A stretch of DNA of 51,076 nt from an uncultured Planctomycetia bacterium (GCA_903929765.1 CAIYVX010000093.1:1-51076); one strand, 5' to 3'; positions 10,665 to 19,488 are shown, numbered from the stretch's first letter. Numbers and translations are program-made. Notes: generated by a model from the letters alone, not told the origin.

Positions 10665-10746
10665 TACCCAACTCCTCCAGGTTGCGGCGAATGGTGGTGT
10701 CCAAGTCCTTTACCTCGCCCATCTGCTTATAAAGTCTGGCGGTCAT
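10654..10746 (-). other. Second, diverged copy of the hsdM 3' end (30 codons) serving as a lead-in to hsdS
   Basis: An ATG at 10746 overlaps the stop of the upstream 244-aa gene (ATGA) and opens a 30-codon frame ending in LEELGNGE. Aligned with the true HsdM C-terminus (…[10 protein letters not shown]), 18 of 27 residues are identical. The hsdS ATG at 10664 lies inside it, overlapping by 11 bp. The 244-aa gene overlaps the true hsdM end by the same 11 bp, at the homologous position. So the stretch is a relic hsdM tail that keeps the ribosome running into hsdS. Confidence 0.8.
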
Positions 10747-11477
10747 ATGTCCCCGCCTTTCGTCTTCTGGGCTTTTGCTTTCTTAGCCTCAGCTTGACGT
10801 AGTTTGTAGCCCGACAGTCGTCCCTTGGATTCCTCTGCGGAGAAGATGGGCCGAAGTACGACGCAAGGCTCCGAAAGTAGGCCGACATCCGTCGACAAGC
10901 CCGCGTAGAGAATTGCTGCACCGGCGAGCGAAAAAGACCTTGCACACTTAACTCGCGTCGGATTGGCTTCGTTTCGCATCACCTGCTTGAAGGCATCTAT
11001 TGCCAGGCTGGCGTCTCCCGCGTGCGACGGTGGGTAGGCTTTCTCGGACCCGCTGACAAACGCCTCCCACACAAACAGTCGATATTGGCCGCTCTGGAAA
11101 TCTCGCCAACGTGTCGTCGCCGTAGCAGCAGGGTGCGACTGCTTAATTTGGCGCAACACCCACGCAAGTGATTGAATGCCGGTTGCAAAAACAGAAGCGC
11201 CGGCCCCAGCAGTGAAAGGCCGATTTCCAGTTGCCTCCACGCATTCGCCTTCTCGCGCACAACCTAACGTCTTTGGGGTTTCATTGCAGGGAACAAAGAG
11301 CGGGCATTCGTACCCCAATGCTACGCAACGACCTTCCCCGAGGTCGGCTGAGATTGCGCTGGCTAGCTTCGCCGGATCATCTGATGGCGTGGCGTTGCCT
11401 TGCGAGGACACCCAATGGAAATTGCCTTTCGCCATCGACCCCGCGTCTGCCACATAAATGATGGGGTCATTCGCCAT
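10743..11477 (-). CDS. Unknown 244-aa protein inserted between hsdM and hsdS
   Basis: The chosen start, ATG at 11477, overlaps the hsdM stop by 11 bp; the open frame extends to 11513 but this position mirrors the hsdS start relative to an hsdM tail. The protein begins [20 protein letters not shown] and has [13 protein letters not shown] (about residues 47-59), then [27 protein letters not shown] (about 82-110) with paired cysteines between. An acidic residue on strand 1 and a later ECP motif suggest an RNase H-like (DUF429-type) fold, but this is a guess. A basic, lysine-rich tail ends the protein. No function is recognised; its location inside the RM operon implies an accessory to restriction or specificity. 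Confidence 0.75.
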   Translation of the reverse strand: MANDPIIYVADAGSMAKGNFHWVSSQGNATPSDDPAKLASAISADLGEGRCVALGYECPLFVPCNETPKTLGCAREGECVEATGNRPFTAGAGASVFATGIQSLAWVLRQIKQSHPAATATTRWRDFQSGQYRLFVWEAFVSGSEKAYPPSHAGDASLAIDAFKQVMRNEANPTRVKCARSFSLAGAAILYAGLSTDVGLLSEPCVVLRPIFSAEESKGRLSGYKLRQAEAKKAKAQKTKGGDI

Positions 11478-13128
11478 AGCCCAATCCCTCCAGGTTGCGG
11501 CGAATCGCGCCATCCAGTTCCTGGGCCTCGCCCATCTGCTCGTAGAGTTCGGCGGAAAGCTCGGACATCTTCTCTTCGAAAGGCACGCCGTCGTCCTCGA
11601 TTTCTTCCGCGCCGACGTAGCGGCCGGGCGTCAGGACGTGGCTGTGGGCCTCGATCTGTTTGAGCGTGGCGGCCATGCAGAAGCCGGCCTGGTCGGCGTA
11701 CTTGCCGGAGTCCTTTTCGCCACGCCAGGCGTGGTAGGTGCGGCCGATCTCGGCAATCTCATCGTCAGACAACTCGCGATGAGTGCGGTCGATCAGGTGT
11801 CCCATCTTGCGGGCGTCGATGAACAGGGTTTCGCCGGGCCTGGCGCGGTAGCCGCGCTCTTTGTCGGCTTTCTTGCTACGAGTAAGGAACCAGAGAGAGG
11901 CGGAAATCGGTGTGGTGTAGAAAAGCTGGCCGGGCAGGCCGATGATGCAGTCTACCATATCGGCCTCGGTGATCGCCTTGCGAATCTCGCCTTCGCCGCT
12001 GGTGTTGCTGGATAGGGAGCCATTGGCCAGGACGAAGCCGGCGGTGCCGTGCGGCGCGAGGTGGTGAAGAAAGTGGAGAATCCAGGCATAGTTGGCGTTG
12101 CCGCCGTCCACGTGGATGACCGACCCGTCCTTCTGCTTCCGCTCACCGCCGGCAGGTAGAGAGAACTGGGCATTGCCACTGGGCTGATCGAAGCGGCGCC
12201 AGCGGACATCGTTCTTGACCTTGCTGTAACCCCAGTCCTCCATGTTGAACGGCGGGTTGGCCAGGATAAAGTCAGCCCGCAGATCCTTGTGCTCGTCCTG
12301 GATAAACGACCCCTTTTCGTTCCAGCGGATGTCGCCGTCGATGCCCCGAATGGCCAGGTTCATCTGGCAGAGCCGCCAGGTGGTGTAGTTGAGTTCCTGG
12401 CCGTAGATGGAGATAGCCCGCTGGCGCTGAACGGCGGACATGCCGCCATTGCCGTTGCTGGACATGTGAGCCTTGACGAACTTGATGGCCTGGACGAACA
12501 TTCCGCCGGAGCCGCAGCATGGGTCGAAGACTCGGCCCTTGTAGGGTTCGATCATCTCGACGAGCAACTTTACGACGCACTGCGGCGTGTAAAACTCGCC
12601 GCCGCCCTTGCCTTCCTTCTCGGCGAACCGGCCGAGGAAGTACTCGTAGACCCGGCCGAGGATGTCCTGCTCACGGCTCTCCTTGTCACCAAGACCGATA
12701 GTGCCGATCAGGTCGATGAGCTCGCCGAGGCGGGTCTTGTCGAGGGAGGGCCGGCCATAGTCTTTGGGCAGAACGCCCTTGAAGGCTTTGTTGTCCCGCT
12801 CAATGGAGGCCAGCGCATCGTCAATAAGTTTGCCGATCTCGGGCTTTTTGGCATTCTTCTGGAGATAGTCCCAGCGTGCTCCCGGCGGCACCCAGACGAC
12901 GTTGTCGGCCAGGTATTCATCCTTTTCCTCTGGGTCGGCCAGCTTTTCGGCTTCGAGGGTCTTGTGCTTTTCCAGGAAGGCGTCAGAAATGTACTTTAGG
13001 AAGATGAGGCCGAGGACGACGTGCTTGTATTCCGCCGAGTCCATGCTGCCACGGAGTTTGTCGGCGGCCGCCCAGAGCTTATCCTCGAATCCCAGGTTGG
13101 CCCCGGTGCCATTCTTGCTCTTTGCCAT
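11467..13128 (-). CDS. hsdM: Type I restriction-modification, DNA methyltransferase (M) subunit
   Basis: This is a 553-aa protein with the HsdM N-terminal domain (residues 10-150, [12 protein letters not shown]…), the S-adenosylmethionine motif [11 protein letters not shown] (201-211), and the catalytic NPPF motif (291-294) for N6-adenine methylation. Two HsdM with one HsdS form the methyltransferase core that protects host DNA. The C-terminal helix ([16 protein letters not shown]) contacts HsdS, and a diverged second copy of this segment lies before hsdS. The stop overlaps the 244-aa gene by 11 bp. The start follows a GGAAG site and lies 26 bp after the DUF5655 gene. Confidence 0.96.
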   Translation of the reverse strand: MAKSKNGTGANLGFEDKLWAAADKLRGSMDSAEYKHVVLGLIFLKYISDAFLEKHKTLEAEKLADPEEKDEYLADNVVWVPPGARWDYLQKNAKKPEIGKLIDDALASIERDNKAFKGVLPKDYGRPSLDKTRLGELIDLIGTIGLGDKESREQDILGRVYEYFLGRFAEKEGKGGGEFYTPQCVVKLLVEMIEPYKGRVFDPCCGSGGMFVQAIKFVKAHMSSNGNGGMSAVQRQRAISIYGQELNYTTWRLCQMNLAIRGIDGDIRWNEKGSFIQDEHKDLRADFILANPPFNMEDWGYSKVKNDVRWRRFDQPSGNAQFSLPAGGERKQKDGSVIHVDGGNANYAWILHFLHHLAPHGTAGFVLANGSLSSNTSGEGEIRKAITEADMVDCIIGLPGQLFYTTPISASLWFLTRSKKADKERGYRARPGETLFIDARKMGHLIDRTHRELSDDEIAEIGRTYHAWRGEKDSGKYADQAGFCMAATLKQIEAHSHVLTPGRYVGAEEIEDDGVPFEEKMSELSAELYEQMGEAQELDGAIRRNLEGLGYGE

Positions 13129-13154
13129 GCGTCATCTTCCTTCCGGTGTGACGG

Positions 13155-14084
13155 TCAGCTCTCGTCGAAGCTCCGTTGAATCAGCGGCTTGGCTTTTTCC
13201 AAATCGTCGATGTTGCGGATGGTCAGTTCCAAGTCACCCGTGCCGTGATGACCAACGCCCCGCATGTCGCGGGAGAAGCCATCTTCCAGCTTGACGCTAT
13301 CCGGGTCGAGAGGCAACCACATCAAAAGACTATTGCTCTGCGTCTTGACCTCGAAGGTAACGATGTTCTTAAGCCGTTTGAAGGCGATGTACCACTTGAG
13401 GATGTTCTCCTGGACGTCGTCGCCGAGGTCAAGAAGGTAGTCTTTAACGGCCTCATACAACTCCTTCAATTGCGGCGACGCCTTGTCAAGGTAGTCCTGC
13501 TGCGTTGCATACGGTTTTGGAGAAGTGCCGCCATCATTTCCCTTGTCGTCGCGAGTCGGGATCTCATCATCAGGCCGGGCAGTAGCAACGTTCACCAAGT
13601 CGAGCAGCAGGAGGTCGCTTCCAAAGCAGACATAGCGAATGAGTCCGATGTTGCGGTTGTTCTGCTCGACGGCAAACTTATCATAGCGGGTAAAATCCTC
13701 AGCGAGACACAAGAGTCGTGGGGCGCTCCAGTCAATCTTATCCGCCGTCTCCTGACCAAACTTCTTGAGAACCAGCAACTGGAACTCAGCTTTGTGGTCC
13801 ATCAACCAGGCCAGGTAGAACAGGCCTTGATTGATCACATTGGCGTTGGAATTCCGCTTATACTCAATGATCGTCGGGCAGTAATTTTCGTCGAGACCGA
13901 GCGTGTCGATGCGACCTGCATAGGTTTTGCCGGTTGAATACTCAGAAGCCACAAAACGGACGTGCAGAAAAACCTCAAGGTGCCTTTCGACGAGAGTCTG
14001 AAGCTGTTTTTCGAGCTTGACGGCACCGCCGACGAGTTCCTCGGCCGCACCATTGGTAATCTTGAACAGTTTAACGTCGCTCAT
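13155..14084 (-). CDS. DUF5655-type protein with a PD-(D/E)XK-like N-terminal domain
   Basis: This 309-aa protein is read from ATG 14084 (MSDVKLFKITNG); the longer open frame to 14156 lacks support. The N-terminal half contains GRIDTLGLDENYCPTIIEYK (about residues 60-80), the D...ExK spacing of a restriction-like nuclease fold, as in NucS-like and other PD-(D/E)XK proteins. The C-terminal ~130 residues (LKELYEAVKDYLLDLGDDVQ, then ILKWYIAFKRLKNIVTFEV) resemble DUF5655. Such proteins are common next to type I RM genes. It is the first gene of the operon here, upstream of hsdM. It may assist restriction or act as an independent nuclease; no experiment-level role is known to me. Confidence 0.75.
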   Translation of the reverse strand: MSDVKLFKITNGAAEELVGGAVKLEKQLQTLVERHLEVFLHVRFVASEYSTGKTYAGRIDTLGLDENYCPTIIEYKRNSNANVINQGLFYLAWLMDHKAEFQLLVLKKFGQETADKIDWSAPRLLCLAEDFTRYDKFAVEQNNRNIGLIRYVCFGSDLLLLDLVNVATARPDDEIPTRDDKGNDGGTSPKPYATQQDYLDKASPQLKELYEAVKDYLLDLGDDVQENILKWYIAFKRLKNIVTFEVKTQSNSLLMWLPLDPDSVKLEDGFSRDMRGVGHHGTGDLELTIRNIDDLEKAKPLIQRSFDES

Positions 14085-14348
14085 GGGCTGTTGTCCCCCA
14101 ATCGCTGAAATGGGTCCATCTGGGGCTTGCCGCCGGCAAGACGCCCCCGAACCCACCGTATCGGCGAGCGTGTATTTAACAGGTATGCAACCTTCCTGTC
14201 AATGGAGGCTTTTGCCGGAAAATTAGGGAACAGACCAGCGGGGAGTTGGTGCGGCCTGCTGAGCGGCAGGCTCGTAGTCAGTCGGGGACCACGATTGTGG
14301 AGAGAATCGTGGTTGAGCAGGCAGGAACATCGACTATCACCGAGCGGT
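14085..14348. other. 264-bp gap between the RM operon and the tail-gene end; promoter region for the hsd operon plus hairpins
   Basis: No supported gene is present. The hsd operon must be promoted from here, reading leftwards, while the late phage operon ends at its right side. The 14165-14230 stretch is the most AT-rich part and could hold the promoter, though no clear -35/-10 pair is visible. Two perfect hairpins (14288-14313 and 14340-14363) lie at the right. This is also the natural boundary between phage structural genes and cargo. Confidence 0.5.
14288..14313 (-). terminator. Hairpin after the late operon (second of a pair)
   Basis: Perfect 9-bp arms (ACCACGATT / AATCGTGGT) enclose an 8-nt loop. 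It sits 36 bp beyond the stop of the last tail-tip gene. No T-run follows, so intrinsic termination is likely only if factor-assisted. It could instead be part of a recombination or protein-binding site. Confidence 0.4.
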
Positions 14349-14363
14349 TCATGATCCGCTCGG
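14340..14363 (-). terminator. Hairpin overlapping the stop of the last late gene
   Basis: Perfect 8-bp arms (CCGAGCGG / CCGCTCGG) enclose an 8-nt loop that includes the stop codon at 14349-14351. Its location at the end of a 22-kb single-direction operon supports a terminator role, although there is no T-run. Confidence 0.45.
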
Positions 14364-14534
14364 AGGCGCCGCCGGCACCGGGGCCAACTTGGCAATCTGG
14401 TCGTTCAAGTTGGCGATCTGCTGAGCAAACTTGGCCTGCTGCAAGGCGTTCTGGGAGTTGGCCAGCGCCGCCTGGTTCTGGACCACCACAACCTGGGCCT
14501 GCAATACTGCGATCTGAGAAGCGTTTCCGGCCAT
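14349..14534 (-). CDS. Small coiled-coil phage protein, 61 aa
   Basis: The start is the ATG at 14534, two bases after the preceding gene's stop; the open frame to 14603 is not supported. The sequence is almost entirely a heptad-like, glutamine- and alanine-rich helix (QIAVLQAQVVVVQNQAALAN) followed by a proline-rich end. It is the last gene of the late operon, where tail-tip accessory or assembly proteins are common. No family is recognised. The coiled coil and the operon position support it as real. Confidence 0.6.
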   Translation of the reverse strand: MAGNASQIAVLQAQVVVVQNQAALANSQNALQQAKFAQQIANLNDQIAKLAPVPAAPPSGS

Positions 14535-14536
14535 CG

Positions 14537-14866
14537 TCAGTCTCCATTTTGTTTGTAGGGCACCAGCCCATTCAGAAAGTCCCGCCGCTTGGCGCACCCG
14601 CACGGGCGGCCGGTCACGGCGGTTATCAGTCGTTTCGCCACCGGCCCGATGCCCGTAGCGTCCAAAGCTCGTTCAACCGTGTCACCCAGCCCTCGCGCCG
14701 CCGGGCGATATTTCCTCAGCGCCGCCCGCCACGCCGGGTGCTGATCGTCGTACTCCTGCACGCCGTCAGGCCGCACGCGAACCAGGGCCGGGGTGATCTC
14801 CTGTAGGTACTCCGGCGGACGTTCGGCGGCGCGGGCCTGAAGTTGGGCAGTCGAGACGCGGATCAT
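14537..14866 (-). CDS. Unknown phage protein, 109 aa, with a C-terminal CGC motif
   Basis: The start ATG 14866 overlaps the stop of the upstream gene (ATGA). The first ~35 residues are followed by a conserved-looking segment AWRAALRKYRPAARGLGDTVER and a C-terminal GRPCGCAKRRDFLNGLVPY. This ending, with CGCAKR followed by an aromatic/Leu-rich stretch, resembles short proteins found after tail-tip genes in related prophages, but I cannot name the family. The cysteine pair could bind metal. The function is unknown; the operon position makes a virion or tail-tip role likely. Confidence 0.65.
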   Translation of the reverse strand: MIRVSTAQLQARAAERPPEYLQEITPALVRVRPDGVQEYDDQHPAWRAALRKYRPAARGLGDTVERALDATGIGPVAKRLITAVTGRPCGCAKRRDFLNGLVPYKQNGD

Positions 14867-15417
14867 GGCAGCGGGTTCCAATCGAACGTGCCGTCGAACA
14901 TCACGCACGGCAAAGGACCGTTGAGACCGACATAGGCTCCGCTCGTCAGCGGGTAGCAGAGCAATTTGTTCTTCGCATCGACCGCCCACGCGGATACGGT
15001 GCCCCAATCTCCGCACCACTCGTCGCTCGTCGCCGTCACAATCAACTCATTGCTTGCCGCCAGCCAGGCAGCGCTCAGGGTGCCCGGCGTCCACACCGCG
15101 TCTGCCAGGCAGGAGGAACAGTTGGCGGAGAGCGCGTCTTCGTTCGTCAGGACGCCGGGCACGATGGAGGCGTCCGTACAGGCCCACAGGCCGGTGCCGG
15201 GGCTACCGCAACCCGTACTCCAGTCGCCGACATGGGCAACGGTCCCGACGACGTGGCCGTTCAACTTGACCGTGTAATCGTCATCGGTGATCCGGTTCTG
15301 ATTGCACGTCACCACCAGAATGTCCGTCGCGTTGCAACAGTCGGTCGCCAACTCCCGATTCTCGGCCGTCGCCGTCATCGTCATCAGAATCTTGTCGGTG
15401 TCGGCCATGATCGGCAT
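14863..15417 (-). CDS. Cysteine-rich phage protein, 184 aa, likely tail-tip/virion
   Basis: Two ATGs are possible (15417 and 15408). The first overlaps the previous stop by one base (TAATG), so it is preferred. The protein has about ten cysteines, including CC, CSSC and single Cys near tryptophans, and is rich in Thr, Ala, Trp and Gly, which looks like an extracellular beta-rich fold with disulfides. Two internal segments each contain W-T/S-G-T/C-G patterns. It follows two other unknown tail genes. A role as a tail-tip or receptor-contact protein is inference from position and composition. Confidence 0.65.
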   Translation of the reverse strand: MPIMADTDKILMTMTATAENRELATDCCNATDILVVTCNQNRITDDDYTVKLNGHVVGTVAHVGDWSTGCGSPGTGLWACTDASIVPGVLTNEDALSANCSSCLADAVWTPGTLSAAWLAASNELIVTATSDEWCGDWGTVSAWAVDAKNKLLCYPLTSGAYVGLNGPLPCVMFDGTFDWNPLP

Positions 15418-16439
15418 TAGTCGTCCCCGCTGTCACCGCACGGGCCGGTGGCGAAGGCGTCGCTCTGTTCCTCCGCCGCCACCTTGACCAGCCGCCCCTG
15501 CGAATCGAACGTCATCTTCCGCGTGTACTGATGCACCGGATCACCAGGCGTGCCGCTCCACGCCAGACGGATCGGGGTGAAGATGACGCCGGGCGCGCCG
15601 GAGGTCTGATCGGTGATATCCCAATCGTCGGTGTTCGCGCTGTCGTCAGTGCCGCTGTCGAGTTCGGTCGCGTTGTCGGATGTGCCGAAGACAGGCACGG
15701 CCAACCGCGTCCCGTCCGCCGCCTCGACCGTGCTGACCAGATCGTCGGCGTAAATTTTCGTGCCGCACACGTCCGTGCTCAGCACCTTGACCGTCGAATT
15801 CGTGTCGCCCACGGTGTTGCCGTCGGTGTCGATAGGCAACACGTCAACCGTGTCGCCATCGGAATCAGACTGCGCCTGAAAGAGCGGTGGCACGCGGACG
15901 CCCAATTGGACGATGGCCCACTGCTCGCCGGTTCCGCTGTCCGAAAGCCAGAGGATATAAGCCGAGCCGGACGCGCCCGACTTCAGGGCGTTCGAGTCGC
16001 CGTCGTTAATCTCAGCGTAGTTGTCATTGGTGTCCTGCACGTCAATCCAGGCCGGGACGACGCCGCTGATAAACCCCCGACCGACCTTCCCGTCGGGAAT
16101 CGGCTCAGCGGTGATGATGAACATGCCCAGGTGGTCGGGGTCGGCGGGCGTGATCCCGCTGTACGCCGGAAGATGCACGAACTGGACCGTTTGCGGATCG
16201 CCTTGCGTCGGGTCGATCAGCGCCTTGTCGATACCGAGCACGTCGCCTTCCTGGCAGTCGTCGCCGCTGTCGTTCTGGACCATGACCAAAACGGGCAGAA
16301 TGTTCCGCTCGTCCGCGCTGCCGCTGCCGCTCATGCGGCGCTGCTGGAGGTCCATCGCCGCGTCAATAAAGGCGTTGTAGGCCCGCGCGGGAATCCGCAT
16401 CGGCTGGCCGCTCGACACTTTGCGGAAGGGGTCGCTCAT
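15417..16439 (-). CDS. Phage virion-like protein, 340 aa, Asp/Gly/Ser-rich
   Basis: It opens with MSDPFRKVSSGQPMRIPARA and AYNAFIDAAMDLQQRR, a short helical segment, followed by a long beta-rich body (GDVLGIDKALIDPTQG, then GFISGVVPAWIDV) and an acidic, repetitive C-terminal half with many D-T/S-D motifs. The start overlaps the previous stop (ATGA). The ordered head plus a low-complexity acidic tail resembles tail-fibre-adjacent or capsid-decorating proteins. No family is recognised. The conserved-looking N-terminus and tight packing make it a real gene; its exact place in the tail is not determined. Confidence 0.7.
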   Translation of the reverse strand: MSDPFRKVSSGQPMRIPARAYNAFIDAAMDLQQRRMSGSGSADERNILPVLVMVQNDSGDDCQEGDVLGIDKALIDPTQGDPQTVQFVHLPAYSGITPADPDHLGMFIITAEPIPDGKVGRGFISGVVPAWIDVQDTNDNYAEINDGDSNALKSGASGSAYILWLSDSGTGEQWAIVQLGVRVPPLFQAQSDSDGDTVDVLPIDTDGNTVGDTNSTVKVLSTDVCGTKIYADDLVSTVEAADGTRLAVPVFGTSDNATELDSGTDDSANTDDWDITDQTSGAPGVIFTPIRLAWSGTPGDPVHQYTRKMTFDSQGRLVKVAAEEQSDAFATGPCGDSGDD

Positions 16440-17320
16440 GTGCCGATCCCCAAACTGGCAAAATCCGTGGCCAGGTAAACCCGCTCGACATAGGCGGCAT
16501 AGGGCTTCTTCAGCATCAGCTTCGAGGCGTCGTTGTCGAACACATCATGGTAACGCACCCACAGATACTCCCAGCCGTTCTTGCAGATGCCATCGCTGAC
16601 GCCGGGAATGCTGAGGTTGGTTTTATTGGGCGAGGACGCGAACTTGAAGCGGATTTCCCAATCATTGTTGCCGCGCTGCGAGCCGCTGGCGCCGAGGAAC
16701 AGCGTTTCCAGCGCTGCCGTGCCTTTGAACGGGTTGACGTTTACGCAGCCGGTGGCGTTGTAGAGAATGCCCTTGTAGGCGTCAGTGACCGTCTCACTCG
16801 GAAGGTAGTGGGTCTCGCCCCACTGGTAGACGGGGATCGTGATGTCACAGCCGTCCACCGAGTCGCGCGTCACGTTGATGGCCTGATTGAAGTTGGGCGG
16901 CGTGTCGCCGTTCTGACCGTAGCTCTGGACGGTGGCGATGCTCTGGGTGATGTGCTGCGTGCCGCCGGTGGTGTCGAAATCGAAAATGGCTTCGCCGGTC
17001 GCGGGCGGGTCTTTCTTTTTCTGCTGCTCGCCCCAGGTCGAATAGGTGACGATGCCGTCCCAGATGCCCGGCGCGACCTGCTCGACCGTCACGTCGCTGG
17101 CCACCAGAAACGGCCAAGCCGCCAGGACGACCGGGCCGGTCGGCGTCGTCATCGTGACCACTGCTTCGCCGCCTATCGACGCCGGCGCCGCCGCACATAG
17201 CGCCGCCTTCGCGGCGTTTTCGTCGCCTGTCCCGGTGATCCACCAGCGCCCTTCGGCCGACGATTTACGACCGCTCGTCAGCCGGGGGGAGTTGACTTTT
17301 TCGCCGATCTGAATCGCCAC
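16436..17320 (-). CDS. Putative tail protein downstream of the tape measure, 294 aa
   Basis: The protein starts MAIQIGEKVNSPRLTSGRKS, with an ATG 2 bp from the tape-measure stop. It shows alternating beta-rich segments (GGEAVVTMTTPTGPVVLAAW, then VEQVAPGIWDGIVTYSTWGE). In siphoviruses the gene directly after the tape measure usually encodes the distal tail protein or a baseplate hub component, so that is the best positional guess. I see no conserved distal-tail motif by eye, so the assignment rests on gene order. Confidence 0.6.
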   Translation of the reverse strand: MAIQIGEKVNSPRLTSGRKSSAEGRWWITGTGDENAAKAALCAAAPASIGGEAVVTMTTPTGPVVLAAWPFLVASDVTVEQVAPGIWDGIVTYSTWGEQQKKKDPPATGEAIFDFDTTGGTQHITQSIATVQSYGQNGDTPPNFNQAINVTRDSVDGCDITIPVYQWGETHYLPSETVTDAYKGILYNATGCVNVNPFKGTAALETLFLGASGSQRGNNDWEIRFKFASSPNKTNLSIPGVSDGICKNGWEYLWVRYHDVFDNDASKLMLKKPYAAYVERVYLATDFASLGIGT

Positions 17321-17322
17321 GC

Positions 17323-19275
17323 CTACACTCCAAATTCCAGCCCGTCGGCCTGTTCCAGTTCTTGCTTAATCTTTTCCAGGTGCTTTTCCGACTTCTCAGA
17401 CGACTTGGCCACCCGCTCCATCGTCTCGCCGCCGTTCATGCGCAGGCCGAGCATGGCCCCGGACGAGGCGTTGAACGTGCCCCTGGCCGAGGCGTCGTTA
17501 ATGGCCTTCGACACATCATCCTTGTCAGGGAGCTTCCGGTTCCGCACCGCACCGGCGGCGGCGTCCGCCGTGGCCTTCGCCGCGTCCTCTTTGTCCTTCC
17601 GTTCCTGTTTCGCTTTGGCCCGCGCGTCGTCCCACGCTTTTCGCGCGGCGTCCACTTCGGCCTGCGTCGATTTCAGGGCCTCGTCCTTGGCGTCCTTGAT
17701 CGCCTTCAGTTTGGCCTCGCGCTCGGCGTCGATCTGGTGTTGCACCTTTTCATGAATGGTCGCTTCATGAGCCAATTCGTCGTCGCGCTCCTTCTCCCGC
17801 TTCGCCACGTCGGAATTCGCCGCCTGGTCCACCAGCTTGTTCGCGGCCTGAGAATCGAAACTCTCGTCGAACAGGCCCTTGACCCAATTCCAACCCTTGG
17901 TGACACCCTGCACGAATCGCGTCCAGCAATTCGAGAGGAGGTTGGTCGTCTCGATCCAGCCCTCGGCCAGGCCGTGCCAGACCGATTCCGCCACCTGGAG
18001 CGTGCCATACCACGCTTCGGCCCCGACGGTCTTGAACCAACTGCTCGTCTTCGTCCAGATTTCCGAAAGGGCGGCGCAACCCTTGATCCACTCCATCTTG
18101 AGTGTGAGCCAGAGGATTCGCGCGGCCAGGGCGATGTCGCCGGCCGCCAGGGCGTCGGAGATACCGTCGAAGGCCAGGCAGGCGTCTTTCCACAGGCCCT
18201 TGAACATATCGCCGAGCCACTTCAGCGCCTTGGCCCCGGCCCCCGTCACCTTCAGAATAATCACGCCGAGGGCGATAATCGCGGCAACGACCAGGCCCAC
18301 AGGCGAACAGATAGCCGCGATCACCGAGCCAAGAGCCCCCATAATGCCGCCCACGACCGAGCAGATTGTCCCGAGCGCCCCGACGGCCGCCGAAACGTAG
18401 GTGACGACGACGCCGAAGGCCACCAGCCCTAGCCCGAGCACCGTTATCGCCGCGCCGACGCCGAGAATGGCGACGACAAGTTGTTTGTGCTGACCAATCC
18501 ACTTCGTCACGCCAATTACAACCGCCGTGACCCACTGAGCCAGGCCCTTGAGGACCGGCGCCAGCGCCGAACCGATGGTGAACCAGCACTTCTGGAGGAC
18601 CGCCCACAATTCCGTCATGGCCTCGTGGAACTGGGTCGCCGCCTGGGCGTCCTCCCCGGAAATCGTCAGCCCCAGTTCACGGGCCTTGTCCATCAGGCCA
18701 GTGATCCCCGCCGCGCCCTTGTTCAACAGGGGCAACAGGGCCGCGCCGCCGCGGCCGAAAACCTGCATGGCCATTGCCGCCCGCTCGGCGGGATCCTCAA
18801 ACTCGCTGATACGCTGGGCGATCAGGGCGAACTGAGCTTCCGGGCTTTTGCCCTTCAGGTCGGCCAGGGTCAGCCCCAAATCATTCAGCGCTTCGACGGC
18901 CTTCTTGTTGCCCTTCTCGGCCTGGACCAGAACCCGGTCCATCCGGACGAAGGCCATCGTTAAGGTCTCGGCCTCGACGCCGCACTCCTTGGCGGCGAAG
19001 CCCAACTGTGACAGCGTTTCGACGCTGATCCCCGTTTTTTCCGACATCATCTGGAGTTCGTGCCCCATGTCGGCGAACTCCTTGGCCGTCGCCAGGAGCG
19101 GACCGGTAATGGCGGCGCCCATGGCCGAAAGCTTGAGGCCCAGTTCCTTGACGCTCCGGCCGAAGGCTTCGAGCTTCCGCTTCGCCGCGTTGAGGCCGGC
19201 GGCGAGCTTGGAGTCGTCGGTGAACAACTCGACGAAAGCCCGGCCCGCTCGAATGGCTCCGCTACTTCCCGCCAC
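17323..19275 (-). CDS. Tail tape measure protein (TP901-like), 650 aa
   Basis: The N-terminus has the TP901 tape-measure pattern: a helical start, LGLKLSAMGAAITGPLLATA, then FADMGHELQMMSEKTGISVETL and later FGRGGAALLPLLNKGAAGI (about residues 165-185). A hydrophobic block follows (about 255-345: LVVAILGVGAAITVLGLGLV and beyond) with several membrane-type helices. The C-terminal third is a long charged coiled coil. The length sets the tail length; 650 residues implies a short tail of roughly 100 nm at about 0.15 nm per residue, which is an estimate. The ATG at 19275 overlaps the previous gene by 14 bp, typical of chaperone-to-tape-measure junctions. Confidence 0.93.
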   Translation of the reverse strand: MAGSSGAIRAGRAFVELFTDDSKLAAGLNAAKRKLEAFGRSVKELGLKLSAMGAAITGPLLATAKEFADMGHELQMMSEKTGISVETLSQLGFAAKECGVEAETLTMAFVRMDRVLVQAEKGNKKAVEALNDLGLTLADLKGKSPEAQFALIAQRISEFEDPAERAAMAMQVFGRGGAALLPLLNKGAAGITGLMDKARELGLTISGEDAQAATQFHEAMTELWAVLQKCWFTIGSALAPVLKGLAQWVTAVVIGVTKWIGQHKQLVVAILGVGAAITVLGLGLVAFGVVVTYVSAAVGALGTICSVVGGIMGALGSVIAAICSPVGLVVAAIIALGVIILKVTGAGAKALKWLGDMFKGLWKDACLAFDGISDALAAGDIALAARILWLTLKMEWIKGCAALSEIWTKTSSWFKTVGAEAWYGTLQVAESVWHGLAEGWIETTNLLSNCWTRFVQGVTKGWNWVKGLFDESFDSQAANKLVDQAANSDVAKREKERDDELAHEATIHEKVQHQIDAEREAKLKAIKDAKDEALKSTQAEVDAARKAWDDARAKAKQERKDKEDAAKATADAAAGAVRNRKLPDKDDVSKAINDASARGTFNASSGAMLGLRMNGGETMERVAKSSEKSEKHLEKIKQELEQADGLEFGV

Positions 19276-19486
19276 GGTTCACCCACGCTTTCAACAGGTG
19301 CACGTTTTCAGCCGTAATCGGCGTGCCCGACGACGGCTGCTTGTCGACATAAGGATTGAAGTCGTCAGGAGACACCGCCCGTTTCTTCGGATCGCGGTTG
19401 ACGTTGGCGATGGTCGCCAGCAAGGCGCTGAGCCGGCCCCATGCTTCTCGCTGCCGGGCGTCGGCCATCAGCACCAGTTCCCGCAA
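19262..19486 (-). CDS. Tail assembly chaperone, downstream frame (T-like), probably made by frameshift
   Basis: The open frame is 74 aa from a TTG at 19486, with no good ribosome site, and continues open upstream through the end of the preceding gene, reading GSLTLRELVLMADARQREAW. The LTLREL segment is typical of the second part of tail assembly chaperones (lambda G/T). It lies directly before the tape measure, in the -1 frame relative to the upstream chaperone. A fused G-GT protein, with this part binding the tape measure, is the standard arrangement in siphoviruses; here it is inferred from position and frame. Confidence 0.6.
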   Translation of the reverse strand: MRELVLMADARQREAWGRLSALLATIANVNRDPKKRAVSPDDFNPYVDKQPSSGTPITAENVHLLKAWVNRGGK

Positions 19487-19488
19487 CG

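Noticed and set aside
17362-18432. 356-codon plus-strand frame opposite the tape measure
   Set aside because: Low-complexity His/Arg/Pro/Gly-rich translation typical of antisense reading.
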